From: Salinicola aestuarinus
GTDB taxonomy: Bacteria; Pseudomonadota; Gammaproteobacteria; Pseudomonadales; Halomonadaceae
Reading direction: 5' to 3'
Assembly: GCF_003206645.1 (NCBI RefSeq)
Contig: NZ_PZJP01000008.1
Location: 121,433-169,509 of the forward strand
Length of the DNA: 48,077 bases
Shown: in pieces, positions 37,878-47,311 of the stretch
Position numbering within the stretch: the first letter of the stretch is position 1
Layout: every line of letters starts with the position of its first letter
Translations under genes and position numbers: made by a program
The notes under the pieces: generated by a model
What the model was told of the DNA's origin: nothing
Database searches by the model: none
What the model saw: only the letters and a program-made list of their open reading frames with translations

Positions 37878-40055
37878 ATGCGTAACAATCAGCCGGTGAA
37901 CGACCAAGAGTACAGTCTGAAAGAGGATGACTATCTGATCTCTCGGACGGATCTCGAAGGCTATATCACCTATGCCAACCCCCAGTTCATCGAGACCAGT
38001 GGGTTCAGCCGTGAAGAGCTTATCGGTTCACCGCACAACCTGGTACGTCATCCGGATATGCCAAGGGCGGCGTTTCAGAACCTATGGTCGACGCTGAAGG
38101 CGGGAGATAGCTGGACCGGGATCATTAAGAACCGGCGCAAGGATGGCAGTTACTACTGGGTGCAATCGACCGTCACGCCGATCCTCGATAATGGCGAGAT
38201 TGCTGGCTTCACCTCCGTCCGAGTCAAGCCATCGGTGGCGGAGAGAAAGCTCGCCGAAGCGTGGTACCCGAAGATGCAGGCCGGTCGTCGCGCAGGGGCG
38301 AGATTGGAGCGGGGTAGGCTCGTCCGTAGGGGGCCGCTCGCAGCGGCGAAGCGACTGAGCTTTCGTACGCTCAAAGGACGGCTCGTCAGCATGGTCGCAT
38401 TGGCGCTGGTCATCCTGGCCGCCAGCGGCGCCGTGTCATTGCATATCCTGCACAAGGATGGGGAGTTGCTGGAACGCTTGACCGTCGGTGGCATCGAGGA
38501 TATCGCGCGGTTGCAACAGATCGATCAGCTGACGTCTCGCGGGCGCTCGTTGCTCGAAAAGCCGGTGGGTAACCCGATGGCCGCGGATCTGGAACCTATC
38601 AACGCGGCGATCGATGAGCTTCTGGAGAAGCTACAGTCGACCTGGGCGGCGTACTACGACGGTCGGCCCGGTAACCAGCGTCCGGCCGCCAATACACTGG
38701 ACGAAGAACTTGAGCGCTACCGCGTCGATGGTGTTGGCGCGGCGATGCAGGCCCTCAATGAGGGCGATTTCTACGCCTCGTACGTGGCCTACAACGAGGT
38801 GCTGCTGGCTGGCGCCGATGCACTCAGTGCCGCCCTCAACGAGGTCGTGAACCAAGAGCAAACGGCCAGTTTGGCGCTAACGGCCGAGGCCGAGCAGTCT
38901 CAGACCCATGCCACTTACATTCTGGCGGTGCTGCTTGGGGTGGGTGCGCTGGCGCTGCTGTTACTGGGGTGGGCGACGATTCGGGCAACGCTCAAACCGG
39001 TTCGTGAGGCGCTGGATTTCACGCAGCAGATTGCCTCCGGCAACTTGGGCGCGACGCTCAAGCAAGGGGGGAACGATGAAGTCGGGCGCCTGACCCAGGC
39101 CCTGAATCGCATGCGCCAGAGCCTCGGTAACATTGTTGGCGACGTGAATGCCAACGTGAACGTGGTCAAGCCCGCGACACGAGATATCGCCAGCGGTAAC
39201 GAGGACCTCTCCTCGCGCACCGAGCAGCAGGCGGCATCGCTGGCCGAGACTGCCAGCAGCATGGAACAGATGACAGCGACGGTTAAGCAGAACGCCGACA
39301 ATGCCCGTCAGGCAAGCCGGCTAGCTGACGGTGCCACGGAGACCGTTCGGCGTAGCGGCGATGCGATGGGGCAGGTTGTCGATACCATGACGCGAATTAC
39401 GGATAGCTCGCGCAAGGTGGCTGACATCATCGGAGTCATCGATTCGATCGCTTTTCAAACCAATATTCTGGCGCTTAACGCCTCGGTCGAGGCAGCCCGC
39501 GCCGGGGAGCAGGGTCGAGGGTTCGCCGTCGTCGCTGGAGAGGTGCGCAATCTGGCCAGCCGAAGCTCCGACGCGGCCAAGGAAATTCGCGATCTGATCG
39601 ATAGCTCGACGCAGGAAGTCGGCCACGGGGCCGATCTGGTACGTCATGCTGAGGGATCGATCGAAGAAGTGGTCAACGCAGTGACTCGCGTGAACGACAT
39701 CATCAATGAGATATCCGCTGCCTCCGAGGAACAGACCAGTGGTATCGAGCAGATTGGTCAGGCGATCTCTCAGATGGACGAAGTGACACAGCAGAACGCC
39801 GAACGCGTCCAGACCACGGCATCGTCGGCAGCCGAACTTCGCGCGAGTGTTGATCACCTGTCGAGCTCTATTGCTGTCTTCCGCCTTCCCGGCGCAGGGC
39901 CCGAACGTATTACCCGTCAGACCAGTACGCCCAAACAATCCGCCTCGGATCAATCCGCGCCACCGCGCAGCCTCTCGCCAGCGGCGGCACCCGAAGCTAT
40001 GCCAACCTCCCGCCGAGTCCTCAGCGGCGATAACCAAGAGTGGGAATCATTTTGA
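37878..40055 (+). CDS. PAS-domain methyl-accepting chemotaxis protein with periplasmic domain (Aer-like hybrid)
   Basis: 725-residue receptor. An Aer-like cytosolic PAS domain leads (about residues 15-120, with [28 protein letters not shown] and [12 protein letters not shown]), then a membrane helix near 171-193, a helical periplasmic segment of about 150 residues, a second helix near 346-370, HAMP, and the signalling domain with [28 protein letters not shown] in two short stretches. The protein ends DNQEWESF, matching the xWxxF pentapeptide that tethers CheR and CheB. PAS plus a periplasmic module suggests two inputs, perhaps redox and a ligand. It immediately precedes cheR, overlapping it by 4-16 bp. 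Confidence 0.92.
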   Translation: MRNNQPVNDQEYSLKEDDYLISRTDLEGYITYANPQFIETSGFSREELIGSPHNLVRHPDMPRAAFQNLWSTLKAGDSWTGIIKNRRKDGSYYWVQSTVTPILDNGEIAGFTSVRVKPSVAERKLAEAWYPKMQAGRRAGARLERGRLVRRGPLAAAKRLSFRTLKGRLVSMVALALVILAASGAVSLHILHKDGELLERLTVGGIEDIARLQQIDQLTSRGRSLLEKPVGNPMAADLEPINAAIDELLEKLQSTWAAYYDGRPGNQRPAANTLDEELERYRVDGVGAAMQALNEGDFYASYVAYNEVLLAGADALSAALNEVVNQEQTASLALTAEAEQSQTHATYILAVLLGVGALALLLLGWATIRATLKPVREALDFTQQIASGNLGATLKQGGNDEVGRLTQALNRMRQSLGNIVGDVNANVNVVKPATRDIASGNEDLSSRTEQQAASLAETASSMEQMTATVKQNADNARQASRLADGATETVRRSGDAMGQVVDTMTRITDSSRKVADIIGVIDSIAFQTNILALNASVEAARAGEQGRGFAVVAGEVRNLASRSSDAAKEIRDLIDSSTQEVGHGADLVRHAEGSIEEVVNAVTRVNDIINEISAASEEQTSGIEQIGQAISQMDEVTQQNAERVQTTASSAAELRASVDHLSSSIAVFRLPGAGPERITRQTSTPKQSASDQSAPPRSLSPAAAPEAMPTSRRVLSGDNQEWESF

Positions 40056-40984
40056 ACGACACCGGCGTAGTGCCCGCGAACACTCATAGCGGTTTTAACC
40101 AGTCAGGTACCCCTTTCGCTCGGGATATCGAGTTCACCACGCAGGACTTCGAACGCATCCGGGAGCTGATCTATCGGCGCGCCGGGATCGTGATGGCCGA
40201 TAACAAGCGCGAGATGGTCTACAGTCGGTTAGCGAAGCGGCTGCGCCTGTATGAGATGACGCGCTTCAGCGACTATCTCGCCAGCCTGAATGCCAATCCC
40301 AGCTCCGACGAGTGGGAAGCATTCACCAATGCGCTGACGACCAACCTCACGGCATTTTTCCGGGAAGCGCACCATTTTCCCATGCTGGCCGAGGAGATCC
40401 GTCGTCGAGGGACCAGTATCAAGATTTGGTGTGCCGGCGCGTCAACGGGTGAGGAGCCCTATTCGCTGGCGATGACCGTGCAGGAGACACTGGGTGCCGC
40501 CGCCGCCGCGTCGGTCAAAATCCTGGCAACGGATATCGATACCGAGGCGTTGGCGACGGCTCGCCAGGGTGTCTACTCACTCGAAAGTGTCGAGAAGCTC
40601 GATGAGGCTCGGTGTCGACGATTTTTCCAGCGGGGTAGCGGTTCGCGTCAGGGTAAGGCGCGGGTCCGCCCGGAGTTGGCGGCCATGATCGATTTTCGGA
40701 ACCTCAATCTGGTAACGAATTCCTGGTCAATCAACGGCCCCTTCGATGTCATTTTCTGTCGCAACGTGATGATCTACTTCGACAAAACCACCCAAAGTGA
40801 CATTCTTGGTCGTTTCGCCGGGCAACTCAAACCCGATGGCTTGCTGTTTGCCGGGCACTCGGAGAACTTCTCGTTTCTCAATCAGGTCTTTCGCTTGAAA
40901 GGCCAAACCGTTTACACGCTGGCGTCGTCGTCACCGACGGCTCGTGCTGTATCGGATTCCGCGCGTGGAGGCCCGACAAAGTGA
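40040..40984 (+). CDS. cheR: Chemoreceptor glutamate methyltransferase CheR
   Basis: SAM-dependent methylation of receptor glutamates in adaptation. The N-terminal helical domain ([33 protein letters not shown]) and the catalytic core with [16 protein letters not shown] (SAM site), [11 protein letters not shown] and [13 protein letters not shown] are clear. GTG at 40040 gives 314 residues; a TTG at 40052 (4-base overlap with the receptor stop, with GGGA before it) is an equally credible start. Coupled to the receptor and, through GTGA, to cheB. Confidence 0.95.
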   Translation: MGIILNDTGVVPANTHSGFNQSGTPFARDIEFTTQDFERIRELIYRRAGIVMADNKREMVYSRLAKRLRLYEMTRFSDYLASLNANPSSDEWEAFTNALTTNLTAFFREAHHFPMLAEEIRRRGTSIKIWCAGASTGEEPYSLAMTVQETLGAAAAASVKILATDIDTEALATARQGVYSLESVEKLDEARCRRFFQRGSGSRQGKARVRPELAAMIDFRNLNLVTNSWSINGPFDVIFCRNVMIYFDKTTQSDILGRFAGQLKPDGLLFAGHSENFSFLNQVFRLKGQTVYTLASSSPTARAVSDSARGGPTK

Positions 40985-42084
40985 TCTCGACCTCAGCTGG
41001 TGCCACCCAGTCTTCCGGTAAGCCGAAGATCAAAGTGCTATGCGTCGACGACTCGGCCTTGATCCGCGATCTGATGACCAAGATCATTAACGCCCAGCCG
41101 GACCTCACCGTGGTGGCGACCGCGCCTGATCCTCTCGTGGCGCGGGATTTGATCAAGCAACATAATCCGGACGTGCTCACTCTCGATGTCGAGATGCCGC
41201 GGATGGATGGCCTCGACTTTCTCGAGCGCCTGATGCGACTTCGGCCGATGCCGGTGCTCATGGTATCTTCGCTGACACAGCGCGGCTCGGAAATTACGCT
41301 GCGGGCGCTTGAACTCGGCGCGGTCGATTTCGTTGCCAAACCCGAAGTCGGCATTCGCGACGGTATGTTGGAATACGCGAATACCATCGCCGACAAGATT
41401 CGCGCCGCCGCCCAGTCTCGGCCGAAGCGACAGGGGGGCGGAAGTCCCGAGAACCGCGTGCCGGAAGAGCGATTGAAAGCCCCGATCCTCTCGAGTGAGA
41501 AGATCATCATCATTGGGGCGTCGACCGGCGGCACGGAAGCGATTCGCCAGGTGCTGGAGCCGTTACCGTCCAACAGTCCGGCGATCCTGATCACCCAGCA
41601 TATGCCAAGCGGCTTCACGCACTCCTTCGCGGAAAGGCTCGACCGTCTCTGCCGTATGCGCGTCAAGGAGGCCGAGCACAACGAGCGCGTGTTGCCGGGT
41701 CACGTCTACATTGCGCCCGGGGACTGGCACATGCGCTTGCAGCGCTCCGGCGCCAACTACGTTATTGCGCTCGATGCCAGCGCGCCGGTCAATCGCCATC
41801 GACCGTCGGTGGACGTGCTGTTCAGCTCCGCGGCGAGTTGCGCCGGGCGTAACGCACTGGGCGTGATTCTCACTGGTATGGGCAAGGACGGTGCCGCGGG
41901 GCTTGTGGAAATGCGCAAAGCCGGCGCCCATACGGTGGCCCAGGACGAAGCCACCTGTGTCGTTTTCGGCATGCCCAAGGAGGCGATTGCCCTCGGCGGC
42001 GCCGAGAGCGTCGTGCCGCTGACAGAGATCGCTGGTCACCTGGTCCAGCAAATGCATTCATCGGGTCGCGCCCAGCGTGTTTAA
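40981..42084 (+). CDS. cheB: Chemoreceptor methylesterase/deamidase CheB
   Basis: Response regulator that demethylates receptors when phosphorylated. The receiver domain has [11 protein letters not shown] and the phospho-Asp in [11 protein letters not shown]; after a linker of about 30 residues the catalytic domain shows the Ser in [10 protein letters not shown], His in TQHMPSGFT and Asp in [11 protein letters not shown]. 367 residues. GTG start overlapping cheR; the stop codon overlaps the -35 of the cheY promoter. Confidence 0.97.
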   Translation: MISTSAGATQSSGKPKIKVLCVDDSALIRDLMTKIINAQPDLTVVATAPDPLVARDLIKQHNPDVLTLDVEMPRMDGLDFLERLMRLRPMPVLMVSSLTQRGSEITLRALELGAVDFVAKPEVGIRDGMLEYANTIADKIRAAAQSRPKRQGGGSPENRVPEERLKAPILSSEKIIIIGASTGGTEAIRQVLEPLPSNSPAILITQHMPSGFTHSFAERLDRLCRMRVKEAEHNERVLPGHVYIAPGDWHMRLQRSGANYVIALDASAPVNRHRPSVDVLFSSAASCAGRNALGVILTGMGKDGAAGLVEMRKAGAHTVAQDEATCVVFGMPKEAIALGGAESVVPLTEIAGHLVQQMHSSGRAQRV

Positions 42085-42108
42085 AGCTGCCCGTCGCGCT
42101 GCCGATAA
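42082..42108 (+). promoter_or_regulatory. Sigma-28 (FliA) promoter for cheY-cheZ
   Basis: TAAAGCTG (42082-42089), exactly 11 bp, GCCGATAA (42101-42108). The -35 begins on the T of the cheB stop codon TAA. It lies 38 bp before the cheY ATG. Confidence 0.82.
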
Positions 42109-42146
42109 ACAGGGCAACGCCCAAATCTCGAAGGATGAAAGACCCC

Positions 42147-42536
42147 ATGGCTGACAAGAACATGCGCATTCTGGTGGTAGACGACTTTCCGACGATGCGT
42201 CGGATCGTGCGAAGTCTGCTTAAGGAGCTTGGCTTCGAGAACGTCGAGGAAGCTGAGGACGGTCAGGAGGCACTGACCAAACTGCGCGCCGGTGGTTTCG
42301 AGTTCGTGGTATCTGACTGGAACATGCCCAACCTCGACGGGCTCGAGATGCTCAAGATCATTCGTCAGGAAGACGGACTCTCTTCTCTCCCGGTATTGAT
42401 GGTCACGGCCGAGGCGAAAAAAGAGAACATCATCGCCGCCGCGCAAGCGGGTGCGAACGGCTACGTGGTCAAACCATTCACGGCCGCTACCCTCGAAGAG
42501 AAACTCAACAAGATTTTCGAGAAACTGGGTAAATAA
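42147..42536 (+). CDS. cheY: Chemotaxis response regulator CheY
   Basis: Single-domain receiver that, when phosphorylated, binds FliM and reverses the motor. Asp12/Asp13, phospho-acceptor Asp57, Thr87 and Lys109 are at the same numbers as in E. coli, and the C-terminal half ([22 protein letters not shown]) is nearly identical to the enteric protein. The ATG at 42147 (MADKNMRI) gives 129 residues; an upstream ATG at 42135 would add four. Followed by cheZ after 19 bp. Confidence 0.98.
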   Translation: MADKNMRILVVDDFPTMRRIVRSLLKELGFENVEEAEDGQEALTKLRAGGFEFVVSDWNMPNLDGLEMLKIIRQEDGLSSLPVLMVTAEAKKENIIAAAQAGANGYVVKPFTAATLEEKLNKIFEKLGK

Positions 42537-42555
42537 AGCCTGCGGAGGCTAGATC

Positions 42556-43221
42556 ATGAGCGTTGCCAACACTCAAGCCAGTGCCCCGGAGGCTCCAGCC
42601 TCCGACGATCTCATTCGTCGGATTGGCAACCTGACCCGGATGCTGCGAGAGAACATGCGCGAGCTCGGGCTCGACAAGGAAGTCGAGAAAGCCGCCCAGG
42701 CGATTCCCGATGCCCGTGATCGACTGAGTTACGTCGCCTCGATGACCGAGAAGGCCGCCGAGCGCTCGCTCAATGCCATCGATCGTGCACAGCCGATCCA
42801 GAATGCGCTCGAGAGCGAAGCCAAGGCACTCGATCAGCGTTGGGATGAGTGGTTTGCCGAGCCCAAGGCGCTCGACGAGGCCAAGGCACTTGTCAGCGAT
42901 ACCCGTCAGTACCTGCAGACAGTGCCCGAGCAGACGGGAGCCACCAGCACGCAGTTGCTGGAGATCATGATGGCTCAGGATTTCCAGGATCTGACGGGGC
43001 AGGTCATCAAGCGCATGATGGACGTGATCCGCGAGATCGAACAGCAGCTGCTGCAAGTGCTGATCGATAACGCGCCCGAGCCGAGCGAGCGGCGTGAGAG
43101 CCCCAAGGACGCCGATGGCAAGTCATCGCTACTCAATGGCCCCCAGATCAATCCTCAGGCCGCGGACGTCGTGAGCAACCAGGATCAGGTCGACGATCTG
43201 CTCGACAGTCTCGGGTTCTGA
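42556..43221 (+). CDS. cheZ: Chemotaxis phosphatase CheZ
   Basis: Dephosphorylates CheY-P, ending the tumble signal. The long helical hairpin includes the catalytic region [18 protein letters not shown], where the conserved Gln lies in the DLTGQ motif; the C-terminal CheY-binding tail is [12 protein letters not shown]. 221 residues (214 in E. coli). SD GGAGG precedes the ATG. Cotranscribed with cheY. Confidence 0.96.
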   Translation: MSVANTQASAPEAPASDDLIRRIGNLTRMLRENMRELGLDKEVEKAAQAIPDARDRLSYVASMTEKAAERSLNAIDRAQPIQNALESEAKALDQRWDEWFAEPKALDEAKALVSDTRQYLQTVPEQTGATSTQLLEIMMAQDFQDLTGQVIKRMMDVIREIEQQLLQVLIDNAPEPSERRESPKDADGKSSLLNGPQINPQAADVVSNQDQVDDLLDSLGF

Positions 43222-43289
43222 ACCTGGCCTCCCCGCAGCGCCTCCTAGCCGCCGGCTAGACAATAGCGACACCGGCGGTCGTCCCTAGC

Positions 43290-43311
43290 GGCTGTCTCGT
43301 TCGAGACGGCC
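43290..43311 (+). terminator. Hairpin between cheZ and flhB
   Basis: A 9-10-bp stem (arms about 43290-43299 and 43302-43311) with a very small loop and no T tract; a 15-bp palindrome (43245-43259) lies just upstream. Could end the cheYZ transcript without a classical T run or be regulatory. Confidence 0.35.
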
Positions 43312-43484
43312 AAGATGGATTTATCCTCCCCCGCGAAGGGTTTCAACGCGTCCTTGAAAGGGCGCATTGCCGTCGCGCTTTGAATAACCCTCTCTAAATC
43401 CTGTTGTTCGTGCCTTTGACGTCGGTGACGTCTGCGCAGAATGTCGGCCAAGCGAGATGCCGCATTACGCGCCGGAGACGATGC

Positions 43485-44651
43485 TTGGCCGAGCAGAACG
43501 ATAGCGATCAGGAAAAGACCGAACCCGCGACACCTCGGCGCCTGGAAAAGGCGCGTGAAGAGGGTCAGATCGCGCGCTCTCGCGAGCTTGCCACTTTTCT
43601 GCTGCTGGTCAGCGGTGTCTTTGGACTCTGGCTTACCGGCAGCACGCTCTACGGCGAGTTGGGTGGCGTGATGGAGCAGGCCTTTCTGTTCGATCGTAGT
43701 ATGGCCTTCGATAGCTCGCGCATGCTCAGTCACGTCTGGACGCTTGGCGAAAAAGCGCTGTTTGCGCTGATCCCGCTATTCGCGTTGTTTGCCGTTGCCG
43801 CCATGCTCGGTCCGCTTTTGCTTGGCGGTTGGCTGATGTCAGCCAAGTCGATGAAGCCTCAGATTGGTAAGCTCAATCCCTTCAAGGGGCTCAAGCGAAT
43901 GTTTTCGTCCCAGGCACTGGCGGAGCTGGGCAAGGCGATCGCGAAGTCGGTTCTCGTCGGGGGCGTCGGCGTCATTTATCTGATGTCCAAGCGCGACACG
44001 CTCATCAGCCTGATGGAGATGTCACTGTCTCAGGCGCTGGCGACAGCGATGCGTATCACAGCCATCGGCTGTGCGCTGATTGCGATGTCCATGATCTTCG
44101 TCGTGATGATCGATGTGCCTTATCAGCTCTGGAGCCATGCCAAGAAGTTGCGCATGAGCAAGGAAGATATCCGTCAGGAGCACAAGGAGAGCGAGGGCGA
44201 CCCGCACGTCAAAGGGCGCATTCGCTCGCAGCAGCAGGCCATGGCACGTCGGCGCATGATGAGCAAAGTGCCTGAAGCGGACGTCATTGTGACCAACCCG
44301 ACCCACTATGCCGTTGCGCTCTGCTACGACCAGACGTCCGTAGCGGCGCCCCGCGTGGTGGCAAAAGGCGCCGACGAAGTTGCCGCGCGTATTCGCGAAA
44401 TCGGTGATGAAAACAATATTCCGCGGCTGGAAGCGCCGCCGCTGGCGCGAGCGCTTCACCGTCATGTCGACCTCGACCATGAAATCCCCGCGGCGCTCTA
44501 TACGGCTGTCGCCGAAGTGCTGGCGTGGGCATTCCGTCTCAAAGAGGTCGAGAACGAAGGAGGCGACGTGCCGCCGACCCCGCAAGATCTCCCCGTGCCA
44601 ACCGAGCTTGACGAAGCCGGTGGCGATATCGACTCCAAGGAAAGTGAATGA
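43485..44651 (+). CDS. flhB: Flagellar export gate protein FlhB
   Basis: Inner-membrane component of the type III export apparatus that switches from rod-hook to filament substrates on self-cleavage. The N-terminus is EKTEPATPRRLEKAREEGQIARSREL in two parts, four membrane helices follow, and the cleavage motif is NPTH at residue 271 (VTNPTHYAVAL). I place the start at TTG 43485 with GGAG 7 bp upstream, giving 388 residues; the frame is open from an ATG at 43404 but those 27 residues have no family counterpart. Its stop overlaps flhA (ATGA). Confidence 0.96.
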   Translation: MAEQNDSDQEKTEPATPRRLEKAREEGQIARSRELATFLLLVSGVFGLWLTGSTLYGELGGVMEQAFLFDRSMAFDSSRMLSHVWTLGEKALFALIPLFALFAVAAMLGPLLLGGWLMSAKSMKPQIGKLNPFKGLKRMFSSQALAELGKAIAKSVLVGGVGVIYLMSKRDTLISLMEMSLSQALATAMRITAIGCALIAMSMIFVVMIDVPYQLWSHAKKLRMSKEDIRQEHKESEGDPHVKGRIRSQQQAMARRRMMSKVPEADVIVTNPTHYAVALCYDQTSVAAPRVVAKGADEVAARIREIGDENNIPRLEAPPLARALHRHVDLDHEIPAALYTAVAEVLAWAFRLKEVENEGGDVPPTPQDLPVPTELDEAGGDIDSKESE

Positions 44652-46732
44652 ACGCACTCACTCAGTGGTTCGGGCGCCAGAGCTGGGCCAGTGACACGCA
44701 GATGAAGGTGCTGGCGGGACCGGTGCTGATCCTCATGATCCTCACCATGATGATCCTGCCGCTGCCGCCGTTTGCGCTGGACATGTTCTTCACCTTCAAC
44801 ATTGCCCTGTCGATCATGGTGCTGCTGGTGAGCATGTTCACCCAGAAACCGCTCGATTTTGCGGCTTTCCCCGCCGTGCTGCTGTTCTCGACCCTCCTAC
44901 GCCTGTCGCTCAACGTCGCCTCTACCCGCGTCGTGCTGATGGAAGGGCACGAGGGGGGCGACGCGGCCGGTAAGGTGATCGAAGCGTTCGGGGCGTTTCT
45001 GATCGGCGGCAATTTTGCGGTAGGCCTGGTGGTCTTTTTGATCCTGGTCGTCATCAACTTCATGGTCATTACCAAGGGCGCCGGGCGTATCGCCGAAGTG
45101 GGCGCGCGATTCATGCTCGACTCGATGCCCGGCAAACAGATGGCGATCGACGCCGATCTCAACGCCGGCCTCATTGGTGAGGACCAGGCGCGCATTCGGC
45201 GTCTGGAGCTCAACCAGGAGTCCGAGTTCTACGGCTCCATGGACGGCGCGAGCAAGTTCGTCCGCGGCGACGCCATGGCGGGACTGTTGATCATGGTCAT
45301 CAACCTGATCGGCGGCTTGATGATCGGGATCATTCAGCACGGTATGCCATTTGGTGACGCCGCGCGCACTTATACCTTGCTGACCATCGGCGACGGTCTG
45401 GTCGCGCAGATCCCGGGCCTGGTGATTTCAACGGCCGCCGGCGTCACCGTTTCACGCGTCAACACTGACCAGGACGTGGGCCAGCAGCTTCTCAGTCAGC
45501 TTTTCAACAATGCTCGTGTCATGTATCTCGCCGCAGGGGTCATGGCACTGCTCGGCATGATCCCCGGCATGCCCAACTTCGTCTTTCTGCTGTTTGCCTC
45601 CGCACTCGGCGGGCTCGGCTGGTGGCTGTCCAGGCGTCAGCAGGAACAGGCGGTTCAGAGCGTCGAGGAGCAAGCGCCCACGGCGGTTCAGGAGACCCCG
45701 GAGGCGAGTTGGGACGACGTTCAGCTCGTCGATACGCTCGGGCTCGAGGTCGGTCACCGGCTCATTCCGCTGGTGGATCAGCGTCAACAGGGAGAGCTTC
45801 TCGGGCGAATCAAGAGTGTGCGCAAGAAGTTTGCCCAGGACATTGGCTTCCTGCCGGCGGTGGTGCATATCCGCGACAACTTGGAGCTCAGCCCCAACGT
45901 TTACGTGATCACGCTCAAGGGCGTGGAGGTCGGGCGCGCCGAGGCCTATCCGGGCAAATGGCTGGCGATCGATCCTGGCCAGGTGTCGGGGGCGGTCGAT
46001 GGCACACCGACACAGGATCCTGCATTCGGCCTGAATGCCTGGTGGATAGAGACGGCTCAGCGCGAACGCGCTCAGATCTATGGCTACACCGTAGTGGACG
46101 CGAGTACGGTGATCGCCACCCATCTCAACCATCTGCTGCATGAAAACGCCGGCGACATGCTGGGTCGGGCGGAAGTTCAGCAGCTGCTTGACAAGGTGAG
46201 TGAGAAGCAGAAATCCCTCGTCGAGGACGTCGTGCCCAAATTGCTCTCGCTGACCGCGCTTCAACGTATCCTGCAGAACCTGCTGGAAGAGGATGTGCCG
46301 ATTCGCGATATGCAGACGGTGCTTGATGTGCTGGCGGAGTACGCGCCACAGCAGAATGACCCGAGCGAGTTGACCGCCATCGTGCGGGTGGCGCTGGGCA
46401 GGGCGATCACGCAGCAGTGGTTCCCGGGGCGTGAGCCGATGCATGTGATCGGGCTCGAACCCCGACTGGAGCAGGTGCTGAGCCAGGCGCTCAACAACGG
46501 CGGTGCGATGGAGCCGGGACTGGCCGAAACCCTGATGCAGCAGTCCGCCTCGGCGGTTGAGCGTCAGCAGAGTCGCGACGAGCCCACGGTACTCGTAGTG
46601 CAGCACGCGCTGCGTCCGCTGCTGGCACGCTTCCTTCGCCGCCAGCTCAAATCGCTCGTCGTGCTGTCGCAGGCCGAGATACCGGATGATCGGCAGTTGC
46701 GGGTAACGACCTCCATCGGCGGCCTCTCTTGA
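44648..46732 (+). CDS. flhA: Flagellar export gate protein FlhA
   Basis: Largest membrane component of the flagellar export gate, forming a nonameric ring. Eight N-terminal membrane helices with the conserved FHIPEP-like region (FAAFPAVLLFSTLLRLSLNVASTRVVL split by helices; AGRIAEVGARFMLDSMPGKQMAIDADLNAGLI) precede a C-terminal cytosolic domain that docks chaperone-substrate complexes. 694 residues, standard. Four-base overlap with flhB and overlap with flhE. Confidence 0.97.
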   Translation: MNALTQWFGRQSWASDTQMKVLAGPVLILMILTMMILPLPPFALDMFFTFNIALSIMVLLVSMFTQKPLDFAAFPAVLLFSTLLRLSLNVASTRVVLMEGHEGGDAAGKVIEAFGAFLIGGNFAVGLVVFLILVVINFMVITKGAGRIAEVGARFMLDSMPGKQMAIDADLNAGLIGEDQARIRRLELNQESEFYGSMDGASKFVRGDAMAGLLIMVINLIGGLMIGIIQHGMPFGDAARTYTLLTIGDGLVAQIPGLVISTAAGVTVSRVNTDQDVGQQLLSQLFNNARVMYLAAGVMALLGMIPGMPNFVFLLFASALGGLGWWLSRRQQEQAVQSVEEQAPTAVQETPEASWDDVQLVDTLGLEVGHRLIPLVDQRQQGELLGRIKSVRKKFAQDIGFLPAVVHIRDNLELSPNVYVITLKGVEVGRAEAYPGKWLAIDPGQVSGAVDGTPTQDPAFGLNAWWIETAQRERAQIYGYTVVDASTVIATHLNHLLHENAGDMLGRAEVQQLLDKVSEKQKSLVEDVVPKLLSLTALQRILQNLLEEDVPIRDMQTVLDVLAEYAPQQNDPSELTAIVRVALGRAITQQWFPGREPMHVIGLEPRLEQVLSQALNNGGAMEPGLAETLMQQSASAVERQQSRDEPTVLVVQHALRPLLARFLRRQLKSLVVLSQAEIPDDRQLRVTTSIGGLS

Positions 46733-47169
46733 GGCAATCCGGCAGGAGAGTCTCCGCCTGGCTGTCGGGTGCCGTTGGCCTGACACTCGGCCTTTCGCTC
46801 CTTGCCGGTTTGCCCGCCTACGCCGCTGGCGGTAGTTGGGTCGCAACGCTGCCTCATCAGAGCGTCCCGGCGAGCGACGCGCCACTGCGTGACCGACCGC
46901 TCGAAAAGTCTGGTCAGATCGGCGATGGCAAGATCACGCGCGTGCACTGGTCATTTGCCGTCGAAGGCGCCGACGTGCCACTCAGAGCCTGGCTCTGCCA
47001 GGGAAGTCTTTGCGTGCCGCTACCGGCTAGCAGCGGATCGACGACACGCTTTCAAGGGCACTCGGTGGCTGACGAACTGCGGTTTCGATTCTGGTATCCG
47101 TCGACGCACGGGGCCACGGGACGTGTCAGCATCACCCGTGGGCAAGTGATCGTCGACTATGACGCCTGA
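46729..47169 (+). CDS. flhE: Periplasmic flagellar protein FlhE
   Basis: Periplasmic protein proposed to guard against proton leak through the export apparatus; known mainly with FlhDC-type flagella. The cleavable signal peptide is clear (basic start, hydrophobic AVGLTLGLSLLAGLPAYA, cleavage after about residue 32), and the mature part has two cysteines (WLCQGSLCVPLP) that may pair, plus the typical C-terminal FRFWYPSTHGATGRVSITRG. 146 residues. TTG start overlapping the flhA stop (TTGA). Confidence 0.9.
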   Translation: MRQSGRRVSAWLSGAVGLTLGLSLLAGLPAYAAGGSWVATLPHQSVPASDAPLRDRPLEKSGQIGDGKITRVHWSFAVEGADVPLRAWLCQGSLCVPLPASSGSTTRFQGHSVADELRFRFWYPSTHGATGRVSITRGQVIVDYDA

Positions 47170-47250
47170 CACGTCGGCTCTGGCCGACAAAATGCCGAAA
47201 TGCGGGTCTGCAGGGCGAGAGTTTGACCGCTTGCTACGACCGGAGCTGCG

Positions 47251-47256
47251 CATAAT
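47251..47256 (+). promoter_or_regulatory. Candidate -10 for fliA
   Basis: CATAAT 55 bp before the fliA start. The nearest -35-like hexamers (TTGACC at 47223 and TTGCTA at 47231) are at wrong spacing, as is usual for promoters that depend on the FlhDC activator. Tentative. Confidence 0.3.
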
Positions 47257-47311
47257 GGGTGACATGGCAGTGGTCCGCTAGGACCACTTCGACACGACAT
47301 GAGGCGATTCG

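Noticed and set aside
40840..40875. Possible sigma-28 -10 (GCCGATAA) inside cheR near 40196
   Set aside because: The -10 octamer is present at 40196-40203 but the correctly spaced upstream octamer (GCGCGCCG) bears no resemblance to a -35; taken as a chance codon match.
43404..43484. Upstream ATG start for flhB
   Set aside because: The TTG at 43485 has GGAG at proper spacing and begins with the conserved E-K-T-E-x-A-T-P segment; the added 27 residues look non-coding.
45452..46885. 477-codon open frame antisense to flhA
   Set aside because: Shadow of a highly conserved gene in GC-rich sequence; composition dominated by Arg, Leu and His, and no family recognised.
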